From an uncultured Eubacteriales bacterium (GTDB lineage: Bacteria; Bacillota; Clostridia; Christensenellales; CAG-138), in contig URSN01000007.1 in the NCBI GenBank assembly GCA_900550525.1, forward strand, positions 1 to 37,916: 37,916 nt of DNA. Reading direction: 5' to 3'. Shown piece by piece: positions 1-8,279 of this stretch. The notes under the pieces are model-generated. The model did not search any database and was not told the origin of the DNA. It was given only the letters and a program-made list of their open reading frames with translations. Positions within the stretch are counted from its first letter, which is position 1. Every line of letters begins with the position of its first letter. The translations under genes were made by a program, and so were the position numbers.

Positions 1-75
1 TTAGCGGGACGCGAGGTACGGCGCGCCGGGGTCCAGCGTGTAGATCTTTGCGTTTTTGTAGACGTGGATCGCCAT
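1..75 (-). pseudogene. amidohydrolase N-terminal fragment (truncated)
   Basis: This 24-codon frame starts at ATG 75-73 behind a strong site (AAAGGAGGACGGC) and ends at a TAA formed by the first three bases of the window. The peptide includes VYKNAKIYTLDPGAPY, which resembles the first beta strand of amidohydrolase-superfamily deaminases and YtcJ-like proteins, where a line such as 'KNAKIYTMD' precedes the metal-binding domain. It lies 12 nt after preT in the same direction, so it would be the next operon gene. The stop comes far too early for a working enzyme. Either the gene is broken or the contig end carries an error. The family call rests on only about 20 residues. Confidence 0.4.
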
Positions 76-87
76 GCCGTCCTCCTT

Positions 88-1314
88 TTATGCCTGTTTG
101 CCCGAGAGCAGCCGGTCGATGGCCGCGGCAGCCTCCTTCGCCTCCGCCACGGCCTGCACGACGGTCGCGCCGCCGTTGGCCGCGTCGCCGCCCACGAAGA
201 GCTTCTCCGCGTCGAACGCGGCGGCAAGGTCCTGCGCGGGCGATTTGCCCGTTGCGGTGAGCACGAGCGACGCCGGCCGCGCGTACCGCTCCGCCTCGCA
301 CACGACCGGGCGGCGGCGGCCGGACGCATCCGGCTCGCCGAGCGCGACGGGCGCGAGCACGACGCCGCTGACCGCGCCGTCGTGCTGCTGCACGTCCAGC
401 ACCTGCGTCTGGAAGAGGAACTCCACCCCCGCGCGCACGGCGGCGAGGAACTCATCCTCCCAGGCGGGCATCTCGCGCTGGCTGCGGCGGTAGCACAGCA
501 GCACGCGCTCGGCCCCGAGCTTTTTGGCCGTGACCGCCGCGTCGATGGCGGTGTTGCCGCCGCCCTGCACGATGGCCGTGCCGGACACGGCCGTGCAGCC
601 GCCGCCGTTGGCCGCGCGCAGGAACGCCTCCGCGCTCATGCAGCCGCGCGCGTCCGTGCGCAGCCCCGCGTTCGGCTCGCCCAGGCCGCAGGCCAGATAG
701 ACCGCGTCGTACCCGGCGTTGATAGCGGCGGCCCCGTCCGCGTCGATGGCGGCACCCAGGCGCACCTCCACGCCGCCGCCGAGCAGCTGCTCGATCTCCT
801 TTTGGAACAGCGCCTTATCCAGGCGGTCGTTGGGGATCTCGTCCATGGGCACGCCGCCCAGATGGTCCGCCTTTTCAAACAGGGTCACGCCATAGCCCTT
901 CGCCCGCAGCAGCGCCGCGGCGACGCCGCCGCTCGGCCCGCCGCCGATGACGGCCACGCGCCCGCTTTGCTGCGGGACAGCCTCCGGCGCGGCCGCTCCG
1001 CGCGCCACGGCGCGGCGCATGGCGTACGCCTGCAAATCGGAGATGCGGATGGATTCGCCCAGCTTGCCGCAGTTGCAGTCCCGGCGGCACAGCTCCGCCG
1101 ACGGGCACACCAGCCCGCACACGAGCCCCAGCGGGTTCCCCTCGCGGATGGTCTCGGCCGCGCCGGTCCAGTCGCCCGTGGCGATGCGGTGGATGAAGCG
1201 GGGCACGTCCACGCCCGCCGGGCAGGCGCTCTGGCAGGGCGCTTCATAGCAGTGGAGGCAGCGGTTGGCCTCGGCAAGCGCCTGCGCATCCGTCATGTAC
1301 AGCTTGTTTTCCAT
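88..1314 (-). CDS. preT: PreT-like FAD/NAD(P) subunit of dihydropyrimidine dehydrogenase
   Basis: This 408-residue flavoprotein should pass electrons between NAD(P)H and the PreA subunit. Two Cys-rich Fe-S segments lie at the N-terminus (CLHCYEAPCQSACP near residues 19-32 and CGLVCPSAELCRRDC near 66-80), as in the glutamate-synthase small-subunit family. An FAD-binding VIGGGPSGG follows, then a second Rossmann fold (IVQGGGNTAIDAA). The length matches E. coli PreT, about 410 residues. The ATG at 1314 is chosen because GAAGGAGG lies just before it; the open frame runs upstream to 1494, but only inside preA. The gene follows preA by 14 nt. The partner PreA is divergent at its substrate site, so the real substrate may not be uracil or thymine. 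Confidence 0.88.
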   Translation of the reverse strand: MENKLYMTDAQALAEANRCLHCYEAPCQSACPAGVDVPRFIHRIATGDWTGAAETIREGNPLGLVCGLVCPSAELCRRDCNCGKLGESIRISDLQAYAMRRAVARGAAAPEAVPQQSGRVAVIGGGPSGGVAAALLRAKGYGVTLFEKADHLGGVPMDEIPNDRLDKALFQKEIEQLLGGGVEVRLGAAIDADGAAAINAGYDAVYLACGLGEPNAGLRTDARGCMSAEAFLRAANGGGCTAVSGTAIVQGGGNTAIDAAVTAKKLGAERVLLCYRRSQREMPAWEDEFLAAVRAGVEFLFQTQVLDVQQHDGAVSGVVLAPVALGEPDASGRRRPVVCEAERYARPASLVLTATGKSPAQDLAAAFDAEKLFVGGDAANGGATVVQAVAEAKEAAAAIDRLLSGKQA

Positions 1315-1328
1315 GTTGTGCCTCCTTC

Positions 1329-2519
1329 TCATTTGCGCTTGAGGACCATGCAGCCCTCCACCGGGCAGACCGACTGGCACACGCCGCAGCCGCGGCACTT
1401 CTCCGAATCGATCACGGGACGCTCCTGCCCCAGCTCGATGGCGTTGTAGCCGCCGTCGCGGCAGGCGATGTAGCAGCTGTTGCAGCCGATGCACGTCTCG
1501 GCGTTGATGGTGGATACCTGCCTGACCTTGCGGTCGAGCAGCTCATGGTCGGCAAACGTGCCGAGGCACCGGCCCACCATGGACGCGACCGTGGGGAAGC
1601 CCTTTTCCTCCATATAATTGGCAAGGCCCGTCTTGAGATCCTCCACAAGCTCAAAGCCGTAGCGCATGATCGCCGTGCAGACCTGCAGGTTGCTCGCGCC
1701 CAGCAGCAGGAACTCCGCCGCGTCCTGCCAGGTGGTCAGGCCGCCGACGCCCGCGATGGGCAGGCCGACGTTCTGCGCCAGCTCCGACACGCACGCCAGC
1801 GCGATCGGCTTCACCGCCGGGCCGGACATGCCGGCAAAGGTGGATTTGCCCCGGACGCTGAGCTTTGGCTCGAGCGTATCCAGGTCGATGCCGGGGAAGC
1901 CGCGCACGGTGTCGATCGCGCAGAGCGCGTCCGCCCCGCCCTCCTTCGCCGCAAACGCGATGGCCGACAGGTCCGTCACGATGGGCGCGAGCTTGACGAT
2001 GATCGGCGTGTCCTTCGTCAGCGCGGCCTTGATCCAGCCGGTGACCTCGCGCGTGAGCGACGGGTCGTTGACGGGGATGACGCCGTCCTCGCCCTGCGGG
2101 CAGGACATGCTGCACTCGATCATGTCCGCGCCCGCCGCCTCGAGCTTGGAGACGAGCTCCTCCCACTCCGCGCGGCTGCCGGCCATGATGCTGCCGATGA
2201 CCATGCGGTCGGGGAACTTCGCCTTGAGGTAGCGGATGTCGGAGCAGATCTCCTCGATGTGCCGCTCGGAGATGAGGTCGATGTTGTAAAACGCGGCGTG
2301 GCGGCGGTCCTTATAGGAGAGCGCGCCCATCATCGGGTACACCAGGTCCACCACCTCGGACTCGACGGACGTGGTCTTGAACACCGCGCCGCCCCAGCCG
2401 GCCTCGAACGCGCGCTCCACGCGCGCGCGCGTGTCCGACGGCGGGGACGCCGCCACGGTGAAGGGGTTGACGAAATGCTTGCCGCAAAATTCGATGGATA
2501 GATCCCGTTTGACGTTCAT
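1329..2519 (-). CDS. preA: PreA-like dihydropyrimidine dehydrogenase FMN/Fe-S subunit
   Basis: This 396-residue protein has a dihydroorotate-dehydrogenase-like FMN barrel (about 1-310) and a C-terminal two-cluster ferredoxin domain (CIGCNSCYIAC and CRGCGVCQSVCP). The family reduces uracil or thymine, or oxidises the dihydro form, together with PreT. The active-site Cys of the SCP motif is kept (ECSMSCPQG). The Asn two residues before that Ser-Cys pair in known enzymes (ELNLSC) is Ser here, and the TNTVSG motif is IDTVRG. These Asn residues bind the pyrimidine ring in mammalian DPD, so substrate choice may differ. The start has the site AAGGAGGACTGCC, which overlaps the kdgK stop. Confidence 0.85.
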   Translation of the reverse strand: MNVKRDLSIEFCGKHFVNPFTVAASPPSDTRARVERAFEAGWGGAVFKTTSVESEVVDLVYPMMGALSYKDRRHAAFYNIDLISERHIEEICSDIRYLKAKFPDRMVIGSIMAGSRAEWEELVSKLEAAGADMIECSMSCPQGEDGVIPVNDPSLTREVTGWIKAALTKDTPIIVKLAPIVTDLSAIAFAAKEGGADALCAIDTVRGFPGIDLDTLEPKLSVRGKSTFAGMSGPAVKPIALACVSELAQNVGLPIAGVGGLTTWQDAAEFLLLGASNLQVCTAIMRYGFELVEDLKTGLANYMEEKGFPTVASMVGRCLGTFADHELLDRKVRQVSTINAETCIGCNSCYIACRDGGYNAIELGQERPVIDSEKCRGCGVCQSVCPVEGCMVLKRK

Positions 2520-2530
2520 GGCAGTCCTCC

Positions 2531-3553
2531 TTATCGTTGTACGCGGCCGGAGCCGTCGCCCTCCATGAGCGCGCGGACCTCCGCCTCGGAGACGAGGTTG
2601 TAGTCGCCTTCGATGGTGTGCTTGAGGCAGCTGGCCGCCACGGCGAATTCCAGCGCGTAGCGGTCCGACCTGCCGTCCAGCAGCGCGTAGATCAGGCCGC
2701 CGGCAAAGCTGTCCCCGCCGCCGACCCGGTCCACGATGTGAATGGGATAGCTGGCGGAAAAGTAGGCGCGGCCGCCGGAATAGAGCATGCCGGCCCAGTC
2801 GTTGTCGTTGGCGGAGTGGGAGCTGCGCAGCGTGATGGCGACCTTACTGAAGCCGAAGCGCTCCGCCAGCTGCCTGGCAACGCTCACATAGCCCTCGTGA
2901 TCGAGCTTGCCCTGATCCACGTCGCTGTTCTCCGCGCTGATGCCGAACACGTCGGACGCGTCCGCCTCGTTGGCGATGCACACGTCCACATACTGCATCA
3001 GCTCGCCCATGACCTGCCCGGCCTTCTCGCGCGACCACAGCTTCTTGCGGTAATTGAGATCGACGCTCACGGTCAGCCCGTGCGCTTTGGCGGCAACGAG
3101 CGCGTCGCGGCACAGCGCGGCGGCCTTGTCGGAAATGGCGGGCGTGATGCCGGTGAAGTGGAACCAGTCCGCGCCGTCGAAGATCGCGTCCCAGTCGAAA
3201 TCGCTCCGCTCCGCCTCCGCGATGGCGGAGCCGGCGCGGTCGTAGATGACCTTGGAGGCGCGCTGCGAGGCGCCCTTTTCGCAATAGTAGATGCCCAGGC
3301 GGCTGCCGCCGCGCACGATCTTTGAGGTGTCCACCCCGTAGCGGCGCAGCGTGTTGACCGCGCACTGGCCGATCTCATGGGCGGGGACCTTCGTGACGAA
3401 CGCCACATCCGCGCCGTAGTTGGCCAGCGAGATGGCCACGTTCGCCTCGCCGCCTCCATAGATGGCGGTGAACGTGTCGGCCTGCACGAAGCGGTCGTAA
3501 TGGGGCGGCGCAAGGCGCAGCATGATCTCGCCAAAGGTGACAACGCGTTTCAT
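2531..3553 (-). CDS. kdgK: PfkB-family 2-keto-3-deoxygluconate kinase
   Basis: This 340-residue sugar kinase of the PfkB/ribokinase family is most like 2-dehydro-3-deoxygluconokinase, which phosphorylates KDG to KDPG with ATP. Visible signatures are the N-terminal GEIMLRL start, the glycine-rich GGGEANVAISLANYG substrate motif near residue 35, and the C-terminal DRVGGGDSFAGG with the catalytic Asp. The next gene upstream encodes KDPG aldolase, so the two form a complete KDG-to-pyruvate plus glyceraldehyde-3-phosphate module inside an operon otherwise devoted to nitrogen heterocycles. GGAGGG precedes the ATG at 3553. Another ketodeoxy sugar acid is possible as substrate. Confidence 0.87.
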   Translation of the reverse strand: MKRVVTFGEIMLRLAPPHYDRFVQADTFTAIYGGGEANVAISLANYGADVAFVTKVPAHEIGQCAVNTLRRYGVDTSKIVRGGSRLGIYYCEKGASQRASKVIYDRAGSAIAEAERSDFDWDAIFDGADWFHFTGITPAISDKAAALCRDALVAAKAHGLTVSVDLNYRKKLWSREKAGQVMGELMQYVDVCIANEADASDVFGISAENSDVDQGKLDHEGYVSVARQLAERFGFSKVAITLRSSHSANDNDWAGMLYSGGRAYFSASYPIHIVDRVGGGDSFAGGLIYALLDGRSDRYALEFAVAASCLKHTIEGDYNLVSEAEVRALMEGDGSGRVQR

Positions 3554-3568
3554 GGTATTTCCCTCCGT

Positions 3569-4531
3569 TCAGTTTTGCAGAAGATGGATGGCAAAGCCGC
3601 CGATCTCATCGCTGAGGTAGACGGTCTTGATCGCGCCGGCATCGTCGTATTTCGCGCTCTCCATATCGGCGGCAAAGCCGCAGCGCGCCATGTACGCCAG
3701 CGCGCGCGGGATGTTGTTGACGCCGAGGGCGATGTGCCCGTGCGCGCCGCGAAACGGCTGCTTCATGACCTCCACGAGCGTGCCGGCAAAGTTGGAGCTG
3801 TTGCCCTGCTTCACCTGCGTGCGCAGCAGCGAGGCAAACGCCCGCGCCGTGTCGAGCGACGCGCCGGCATCCGCCGCGTTGACGCCGATGTGCCGGATGG
3901 TGACGCCCAGCACGAGCGAGACGGCCTCGCGCACGATGCGCTCGACGCCCGCAAAATCGCCGGCGGCGACCAGGTCGGCCGGGGCGAGCCAGCTGCCGCC
4001 GCAGGCGAGAACCTTGCCAAAGGAGAGATACTCGTTCAGGTTTTTGGTGCTGATGCCGCCCGTGGGGATGAACCGGAGCTGCGCATACGGCGCGGATATG
4101 GCCTTGATGTATTTGAGGCCGCCGCTCTGCTCCGCGGGGAAGAACTTGACCACCTCGAGCCCGTTCTCGATGGCGCGCTCAAGGTCGGACGGGCAGGAGC
4201 AGCCCGGCGTGATGGGCACGCCGCGTTTGATGCAGTGCTGCCCGACCTTCTCGTTGAAGCCGGGGCTGACGATGAAGCGCGCGCCCGCGTCAAGCGCGCG
4301 GTCCACCTGCTCGCAGGTGAGGACCGTGCCGGCGCCCACCAGCATGTCCGGCACATGCTTTGCCACGTTCTCGATCGCCTTTGCGGCCGAGGCGGTGCGG
4401 AAGGTGATCTCCGCAAGCGGCAGGCCGCCGGCGCACATGGCCTCGGCCAGCGGCTGCGCCTTGTCCGCATCCTCGATCTTGATGACCGGGACGATGCCCA
4501 GCGCGCCGATCTGTTCCAAAATGCTGTTCAT
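3569..4531 (-). CDS. eda: KDPG/KHG aldolase fused to a VOC-like domain
   Basis: The protein has 320 residues, about 110 more than ordinary Eda. Residues 1-205 are a class I KDPG/KHG aldolase: EITFRT with the catalytic Glu and phosphate-binding Arg, GAGTVLT, and VVKFFPAEQSGG with the Schiff-base Lys, ending at FIPTGGI. The rest (HIGVNAADAG through HGHIALGVNNIPRALAYM to GGFAIHLLQ) has the repeated beta-alpha-beta pattern of a glyoxalase/VOC fold. The aldolase cleaves KDPG to pyruvate and glyceraldehyde-3-phosphate; the role of the added domain is unknown. The start at 4531 has AAGGAGGA overlapping the stop of the M20 gene, so the two are translationally linked. I am sure of the aldolase and moderately sure of the VOC call. 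Confidence 0.87.
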   Translation of the reverse strand: MNSILEQIGALGIVPVIKIEDADKAQPLAEAMCAGGLPLAEITFRTASAAKAIENVAKHVPDMLVGAGTVLTCEQVDRALDAGARFIVSPGFNEKVGQHCIKRGVPITPGCSCPSDLERAIENGLEVVKFFPAEQSGGLKYIKAISAPYAQLRFIPTGGISTKNLNEYLSFGKVLACGGSWLAPADLVAAGDFAGVERIVREAVSLVLGVTIRHIGVNAADAGASLDTARAFASLLRTQVKQGNSSNFAGTLVEVMKQPFRGAHGHIALGVNNIPRALAYMARCGFAADMESAKYDDAGAIKTVYLSDEIGGFAIHLLQN

Positions 4532-4532
4532 T

Positions 4533-5711
4533 TCAGTCCTCCTTGAGCAGTGCTTCCATGATGCCGATATAGCCGAGCAGCGCCTTTTCCAGCTGCTCGA
4601 TCTCAACGTATTCGTCGACCGTATGGGCAAGGTTCTCCCGCGACGGGCCAAAGCCCAGCGTGCGGATGCCCGCCTCGCCCGCATAGTGGCTGCCGTTGGT
4701 GCAGAAGTTGTATTCCGTCAGGCGCGGGCAGATCCCCAGCTCGTCCAGGCGGGCCGTGACCTTTTGCACAAACTCCGCCTCCGGGTCCATCAGCCAGCCG
4801 GGGAAGAAGCGCTCGCCCTCGATGCGGCTGCCGGTGTAGCACTCCTCCTTCGCTGACGCAAAGCCGGCGCGCGCACGGAAGCGCGGATCCTCCTTCTCCA
4901 GCGCGGCGATGGCGTCGAGCACGGGGCGCAGCACGCCCTCCTTCGTCTCGCCGGGCAGCAGGCGGCGGTCATACGTGGCCGTGCACAGATCCGGCACGAC
5001 GGACGCGCCCGGATACGGGGAGGACAGGATATCCGTCAGCTCCATGATGCCCTTGTTCAGGCGCGGGTTGGACGGCGGTTCGATCTCGGCGAGGCGGCCG
5101 ATCAGCCGGCACATGGCGTACACGGCGTTGACGCCCTTTTCCGGGTTGGCCGAATGGGCGCTCTTGCCGATGGTCTCCACGCGGATCTCCGCGCGGCCGC
5201 GCTGGCCGATCTTGAGGTTGAGCTCGGACGCTTCGCCGATGACGACGTAGTCCGGCCTGACCTGCGCGCTGACGGAGCGGGCGGCCACGCCCTCAAAGCA
5301 CTCCTCGTGCACCACGCCGGCCACATGTACGCTGCCGGCAAAATCGCGCCCGGTCTGCTTGGCAAAGGCCGCCGCCGCGCAGCACATGGCGGCGACCGCG
5401 CCCTTCATATCCGACGCGCCGCGGCCATAGATGCGGCCGTTTTCGATCTGCCCGCCAAACGGGTCGTGCTTCCAGGCGGACGCGTCCGCCCGGACGGTAT
5501 CGATATGCCCGTCCAGCAGCAGCGCCGGCCCGGGCCGCCTGCCGTAGATGCTGCCGATGACGCTGCCGTACGCATCGACGCGCACCTCATCAAAACGGTT
5601 CTGTTTGAAAAACTCCGTCAGCGTGTCCACCACGCCGCCCTCCTCGCCGGAATAGCTCCTACTGCGGATGAGCGCCTGCGTGAGCGAGATCAGGATCTCC
5701 TTGCGGTCCAT
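4533..5711 (-). CDS. ygeY: M20-family metallohydrolase, YgeY/ArgE/DapE type
   Basis: This 392-residue zinc amidohydrolase probably removes an N-acyl or N-carbamoyl group from an amino-acid-like intermediate in the cytoplasm. M20 metal and catalytic motifs are clear: LLLDGHIDTV, GRGASDMKGA, VVHEECFEG with the Glu-Glu pair, IGEAS, and the C-terminal His in ENLAHTVDEY. The dimerisation insert lies at about residues 175-290. In E. coli, ygeY sits with hyuA and molybdenum hydroxylase genes, and the hydantoinase gene is its neighbour here too. The ATG at 5711 matches the family N-terminus, with a weak AAAGGGA about 12 nt upstream. The exact substrate cannot be read from sequence. Confidence 0.85.
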   Translation of the reverse strand: MDRKEILISLTQALIRSRSYSGEEGGVVDTLTEFFKQNRFDEVRVDAYGSVIGSIYGRRPGPALLLDGHIDTVRADASAWKHDPFGGQIENGRIYGRGASDMKGAVAAMCCAAAAFAKQTGRDFAGSVHVAGVVHEECFEGVAARSVSAQVRPDYVVIGEASELNLKIGQRGRAEIRVETIGKSAHSANPEKGVNAVYAMCRLIGRLAEIEPPSNPRLNKGIMELTDILSSPYPGASVVPDLCTATYDRRLLPGETKEGVLRPVLDAIAALEKEDPRFRARAGFASAKEECYTGSRIEGERFFPGWLMDPEAEFVQKVTARLDELGICPRLTEYNFCTNGSHYAGEAGIRTLGFGPSRENLAHTVDEYVEIEQLEKALLGYIGIMEALLKED

Positions 5712-5764
5712 AAAAATGAGCGTCCCTTTCCGCGCGGCTGCGCCGCGCCATGCGTGTATTTGTG

Positions 5765-5788
5765 CGCGCGCCGCCATGCCGGCGCGCG
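5765..5788 (-). other. intercistronic GC hairpin
   Basis: A perfect 9-bp stem (CGCGCGCCG and its complement) around a 6-nt loop lies in the 91-nt gap between the hydantoinase and M20 genes. No U-run follows on the minus strand, so it is more likely an mRNA-stability or processing hairpin than a terminator. Confidence 0.45.
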
Positions 5789-5802
5789 GCTGCCCCGTTG
5801 GC

Positions 5803-7185
5803 TCAGAGCTCGCCGAGCGCCGCCGGGAGGCCGCGCCGCAGCAGCCGGCCCGCGCCGCGCCTGCCGGTGAATACCCCGTCCTCGGCGACCACGCAGCCGC
5901 GGGCGAGCGTCATGCGGATGCGCGCCGTCAGCGGCCAGCCCTCAAAGGGCGTATAATCGGTCTTTTCGTGCAGGCCGGCGATGGTGAGCGGATAGGGCTC
6001 GCACGGCTCGACGAGGATGAGATCCGCATCGCTCCCGACGGCGATGGCGCCCTTTTGCGGATAGATGCCGTACAGCTTGGCCACGTCAGCAGCCGTCAGG
6101 TGTGCGAGCCGTTCATAGCCAAAGCGGCCCTTGCCCGTGCCCTCGCTCAGCAGCAGCGGCATGCGCGTCTCGATCCCCGGCATGCCGCCGGGCACCTCGT
6201 CAAACCGGTCGGACGCGCGCTTTTGCGAGAGATAGAACGCGCAGTCGTCCGTGCCGATGGTGAACTTCACCCCGTCCTCGAGCGCCTGCCACAGCGCCGC
6301 GCGGTCCGCCTCGCCGCGGATGGGCGGGTTGCAGATGTAGTCCGCGCCGTTCTCGCGCTGATAGACCTCGCGCGTGAGCAGCAGGTAGTGCGGGCACGTC
6401 TCGCCCACGACGGTCTGCCCCGCCGCCTGCGCGTCGGCGATAAGCCGCGCGCCCGCGGCGGAGGACACATGGCGGATGAGCAGCTTTGCGCCGGTGCGCC
6501 GCGCCAGGGCGATGACCTGTTCAATGGCGCTCTGCTCGCTGTGATCCGGGCGGCTGCCGGAAAAATAGCGCACCTGCGTCCTTCCCTCTTTGATGAGCTG
6601 CTCCGTGGCGGCGAGCACCTCCGCCTCTGTCTCGCAGTGCACCGTGGCCAGCGCGCCGCAGGCGGCGACGGCGGCAAACGCGCGCGCCATCTCCTCCGCC
6701 GGGACGTACAGGCCGGAAGCGGAATACGCCGTATAAAACTTGAAGGAGGTGAAGCCCTGCGCCGCGAGCGCCGGAATCTCCGCAAGGCTGCGCTCGTTGA
6801 CGTCCGTTACGGTCAAGTGGAACGAGAAATCCACCGCGCAGTCGGCGCGGGCGAGCGACAGGCGCTGCTCGAGCGCCTCCGCCAGCGTGCCGCCGTGCGT
6901 CTGGTCGGCAAAGTCGATCAGCGTCGTCACGCCGCCGAGCGCGCCGGCCATGGTGCCGTCGAAAAAGTCGTTCATGGTATGCGTGCCGCCAAAGGGCAGC
7001 AGCATGTGCGCGTGCGTCTCGATCACGCCGGGCAGCACCGGCCGCCCCTCGCAGGCGACCACGCGCCTTGCGGGCGGCGACTCCTGCCCGATATAGGCGA
7101 TTTTGCCCTCCGCCACGCCGATGTTCACGATCCCCAGGTCCTCCGGGGCGTAGGCGTGCGCCTGTTTGAACAGCAGATCCAGCAT
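5803..7185 (-). CDS. hyuA: hydantoinase / dihydropyrimidinase family amidohydrolase
   Basis: This 460-residue cyclic amidase should open a five- or six-membered cyclic ureide such as a hydantoin or dihydropyrimidine. The binuclear-metal ligands are visible: His-x-His in ETHAHML, the carboxylated Lys in SFKFYT, His in TVHCET, His in IRHVSS, and Asp in GTDDCAF. The usual Asp before the first His pair is Glu. The length is normal for D-hydantoinases. GTG at 7188 and ATG at 7185 are adjacent; the ATG fits the AAAGGAGGGAGCGC spacing better. The product of this enzyme is a plausible substrate for the M20 hydrolase encoded next. Confidence 0.87.
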   Translation of the reverse strand: MLDLLFKQAHAYAPEDLGIVNIGVAEGKIAYIGQESPPARRVVACEGRPVLPGVIETHAHMLLPFGGTHTMNDFFDGTMAGALGGVTTLIDFADQTHGGTLAEALEQRLSLARADCAVDFSFHLTVTDVNERSLAEIPALAAQGFTSFKFYTAYSASGLYVPAEEMARAFAAVAACGALATVHCETEAEVLAATEQLIKEGRTQVRYFSGSRPDHSEQSAIEQVIALARRTGAKLLIRHVSSAAGARLIADAQAAGQTVVGETCPHYLLLTREVYQRENGADYICNPPIRGEADRAALWQALEDGVKFTIGTDDCAFYLSQKRASDRFDEVPGGMPGIETRMPLLLSEGTGKGRFGYERLAHLTAADVAKLYGIYPQKGAIAVGSDADLILVEPCEPYPLTIAGLHEKTDYTPFEGWPLTARIRMTLARGCVVAEDGVFTGRRGAGRLLRRGLPAALGEL

Positions 7186-7214
7186 CACGCGCTCCCTCCT
7201 TTATGTCCCTTCCC

Positions 7215-7320
7215 CGTGCATCGCGGGCGCGCAGGGGCGGACAAAATGCAGAACTGTACAATGGGCGGACGGTACCGGGCGGACGGCCCCGCGCGCCGCG
7301 GGCGCGCAGGGGCAGCGCTC
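7215..7320 (-). repeat. intercistronic repeats and GC hairpin
   Basis: The 137-nt gap between the FAD-subunit and hydantoinase genes has no coding sequence. The string CGCGGGCGCGCAGGGGC occurs near 7222 and again near 7300, and GGGCGGACGG occurs twice in between. GCCCCGCGCGCC near 7285 can pair across a 3-nt loop with most of GGCGCGCAGGGGC. No U-run follows in the transcript direction. Confidence 0.4.
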
Positions 7321-7322
7321 CT

Positions 7323-8210
7323 TCAAACGGCGTCCGCGTCCTCCGGCGCGGGCAGCTCCAACAGGTCGCGCAGCACGCGCGCGGCGAGCTTCTCCGCCAC
7401 GGGCTGCTTGTACGCCGTGGAATGGCGGATGCCCGCCACCTCCGGGATCTTGTCCGCAAGGGCCTTGGCCGCCGCCAGCACGTCGGCCTCGCCCGGGCGC
7501 TTGCCCAGCAGCAGCGGTGGGATGCCGGCAAAGCGCTGCGGCCGCGGGAACGTGGCGCCGAGCGTCATATCGAAATAGTCCACCGTGCCGCTGCCGTCGC
7601 ACCGCAGCACGGCGGCGACGGTCATGCGCGAGATGGCCAGCGCGCGCCGGCGGCCGAGCTTATAGAAGCGGCTGCGGCAGCCCTCCGGCAGCTTTTTGAC
7701 GGTGACTGCCGTGATGAGGTCGCCGTTTTGCAAACAGGTGGCATAGGGCCGGACGATGACGTCGTACAGCGGCAGCGTGAGCGCCTCCCCGCCGCGGCGC
7801 ACCTCCACCTGCGCATCGAGCACCGCCAGCGCCGCGAACGTATCCGCCGCGGGCGAGGCGTTGCCGATGTTGCCGCCGATGGTCGCATGGCTGCGGATCT
7901 GCCAGGAACCCACCGTCTCCGACGCAAGCGCGAGCACCTCCGCATGGCGCTTCACGAGCGGATCGGCAGCGATGGCCGCATGGGTCGTCAGCGCGCCGAT
8001 GCGCAGCCGCTCCCCGGCGTCCGTCACGCCGCGCAGCTCCTCCACGCCGTAGATGTCGATCACATGGCTGCCGGCATAGCAGTCGTCCTCGCGCTGGCGC
8101 ACCAGGATATCCGTGCCGCCTGCAAAGTACAGCACCGGGCCCGCCGCGGCCTGCGCTGCGGCGAGCGCCTCCGCCAGCGTGGATACGCGCACATAGCTTG
8201 CCATCTGCAT
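7323..8210 (-). CDS. FAD subunit of molybdenum hydroxylase (XdhB/CoxM/YgfM type)
   Basis: This 295-residue protein is the medium, FAD-binding subunit of a three-subunit xanthine-dehydrogenase-type hydroxylase. It carries the two FAD loops of the family, FAGGTDILVRQ near residue 30 and TIGGNIGNASPAADT near residue 110, followed by the CO-dehydrogenase-flavoprotein C-terminal domain. It should pass electrons from the 2Fe-2S subunit (9273-9767) to an acceptor. The start at 8210 has GAGGAGG at good spacing; a second ATG two codons on is less likely. The gene is separated from the other two hydroxylase genes by unrelated genes, which is unusual. Confidence 0.88.
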   Translation of the reverse strand: MQMASYVRVSTLAEALAAAQAAAGPVLYFAGGTDILVRQREDDCYAGSHVIDIYGVEELRGVTDAGERLRIGALTTHAAIAADPLVKRHAEVLALASETVGSWQIRSHATIGGNIGNASPAADTFAALAVLDAQVEVRRGGEALTLPLYDVIVRPYATCLQNGDLITAVTVKKLPEGCRSRFYKLGRRRALAISRMTVAAVLRCDGSGTVDYFDMTLGATFPRPQRFAGIPPLLLGKRPGEADVLAAAKALADKIPEVAGIRHSTAYKQPVAEKLAARVLRDLLELPAPEDADAV

Positions 8211-8279
8211 GGCACAGCCTCCTCTCTCAAACGGGGCGCGCCGGACGCCGGAAGCGGCGGGCCCGACGCGCCCGCCGGC

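Noticed and set aside
64..1449. Long plus-strand open frame opposite preT
   Set aside because: High GC content leaves few stops. The frame has no recognisable motifs and lies antisense to a clear preT. The same holds for other long antisense frames, such as 5668-7578, 11131-13083, 19126-21126 and 28989-31451 on the plus strand.
7225..7320. Insertion element remnant in the spacer
   Set aside because: Only short GC-rich repeats and a hairpin are present; there are no terminal inverted repeats, target duplications or transposase fragments.
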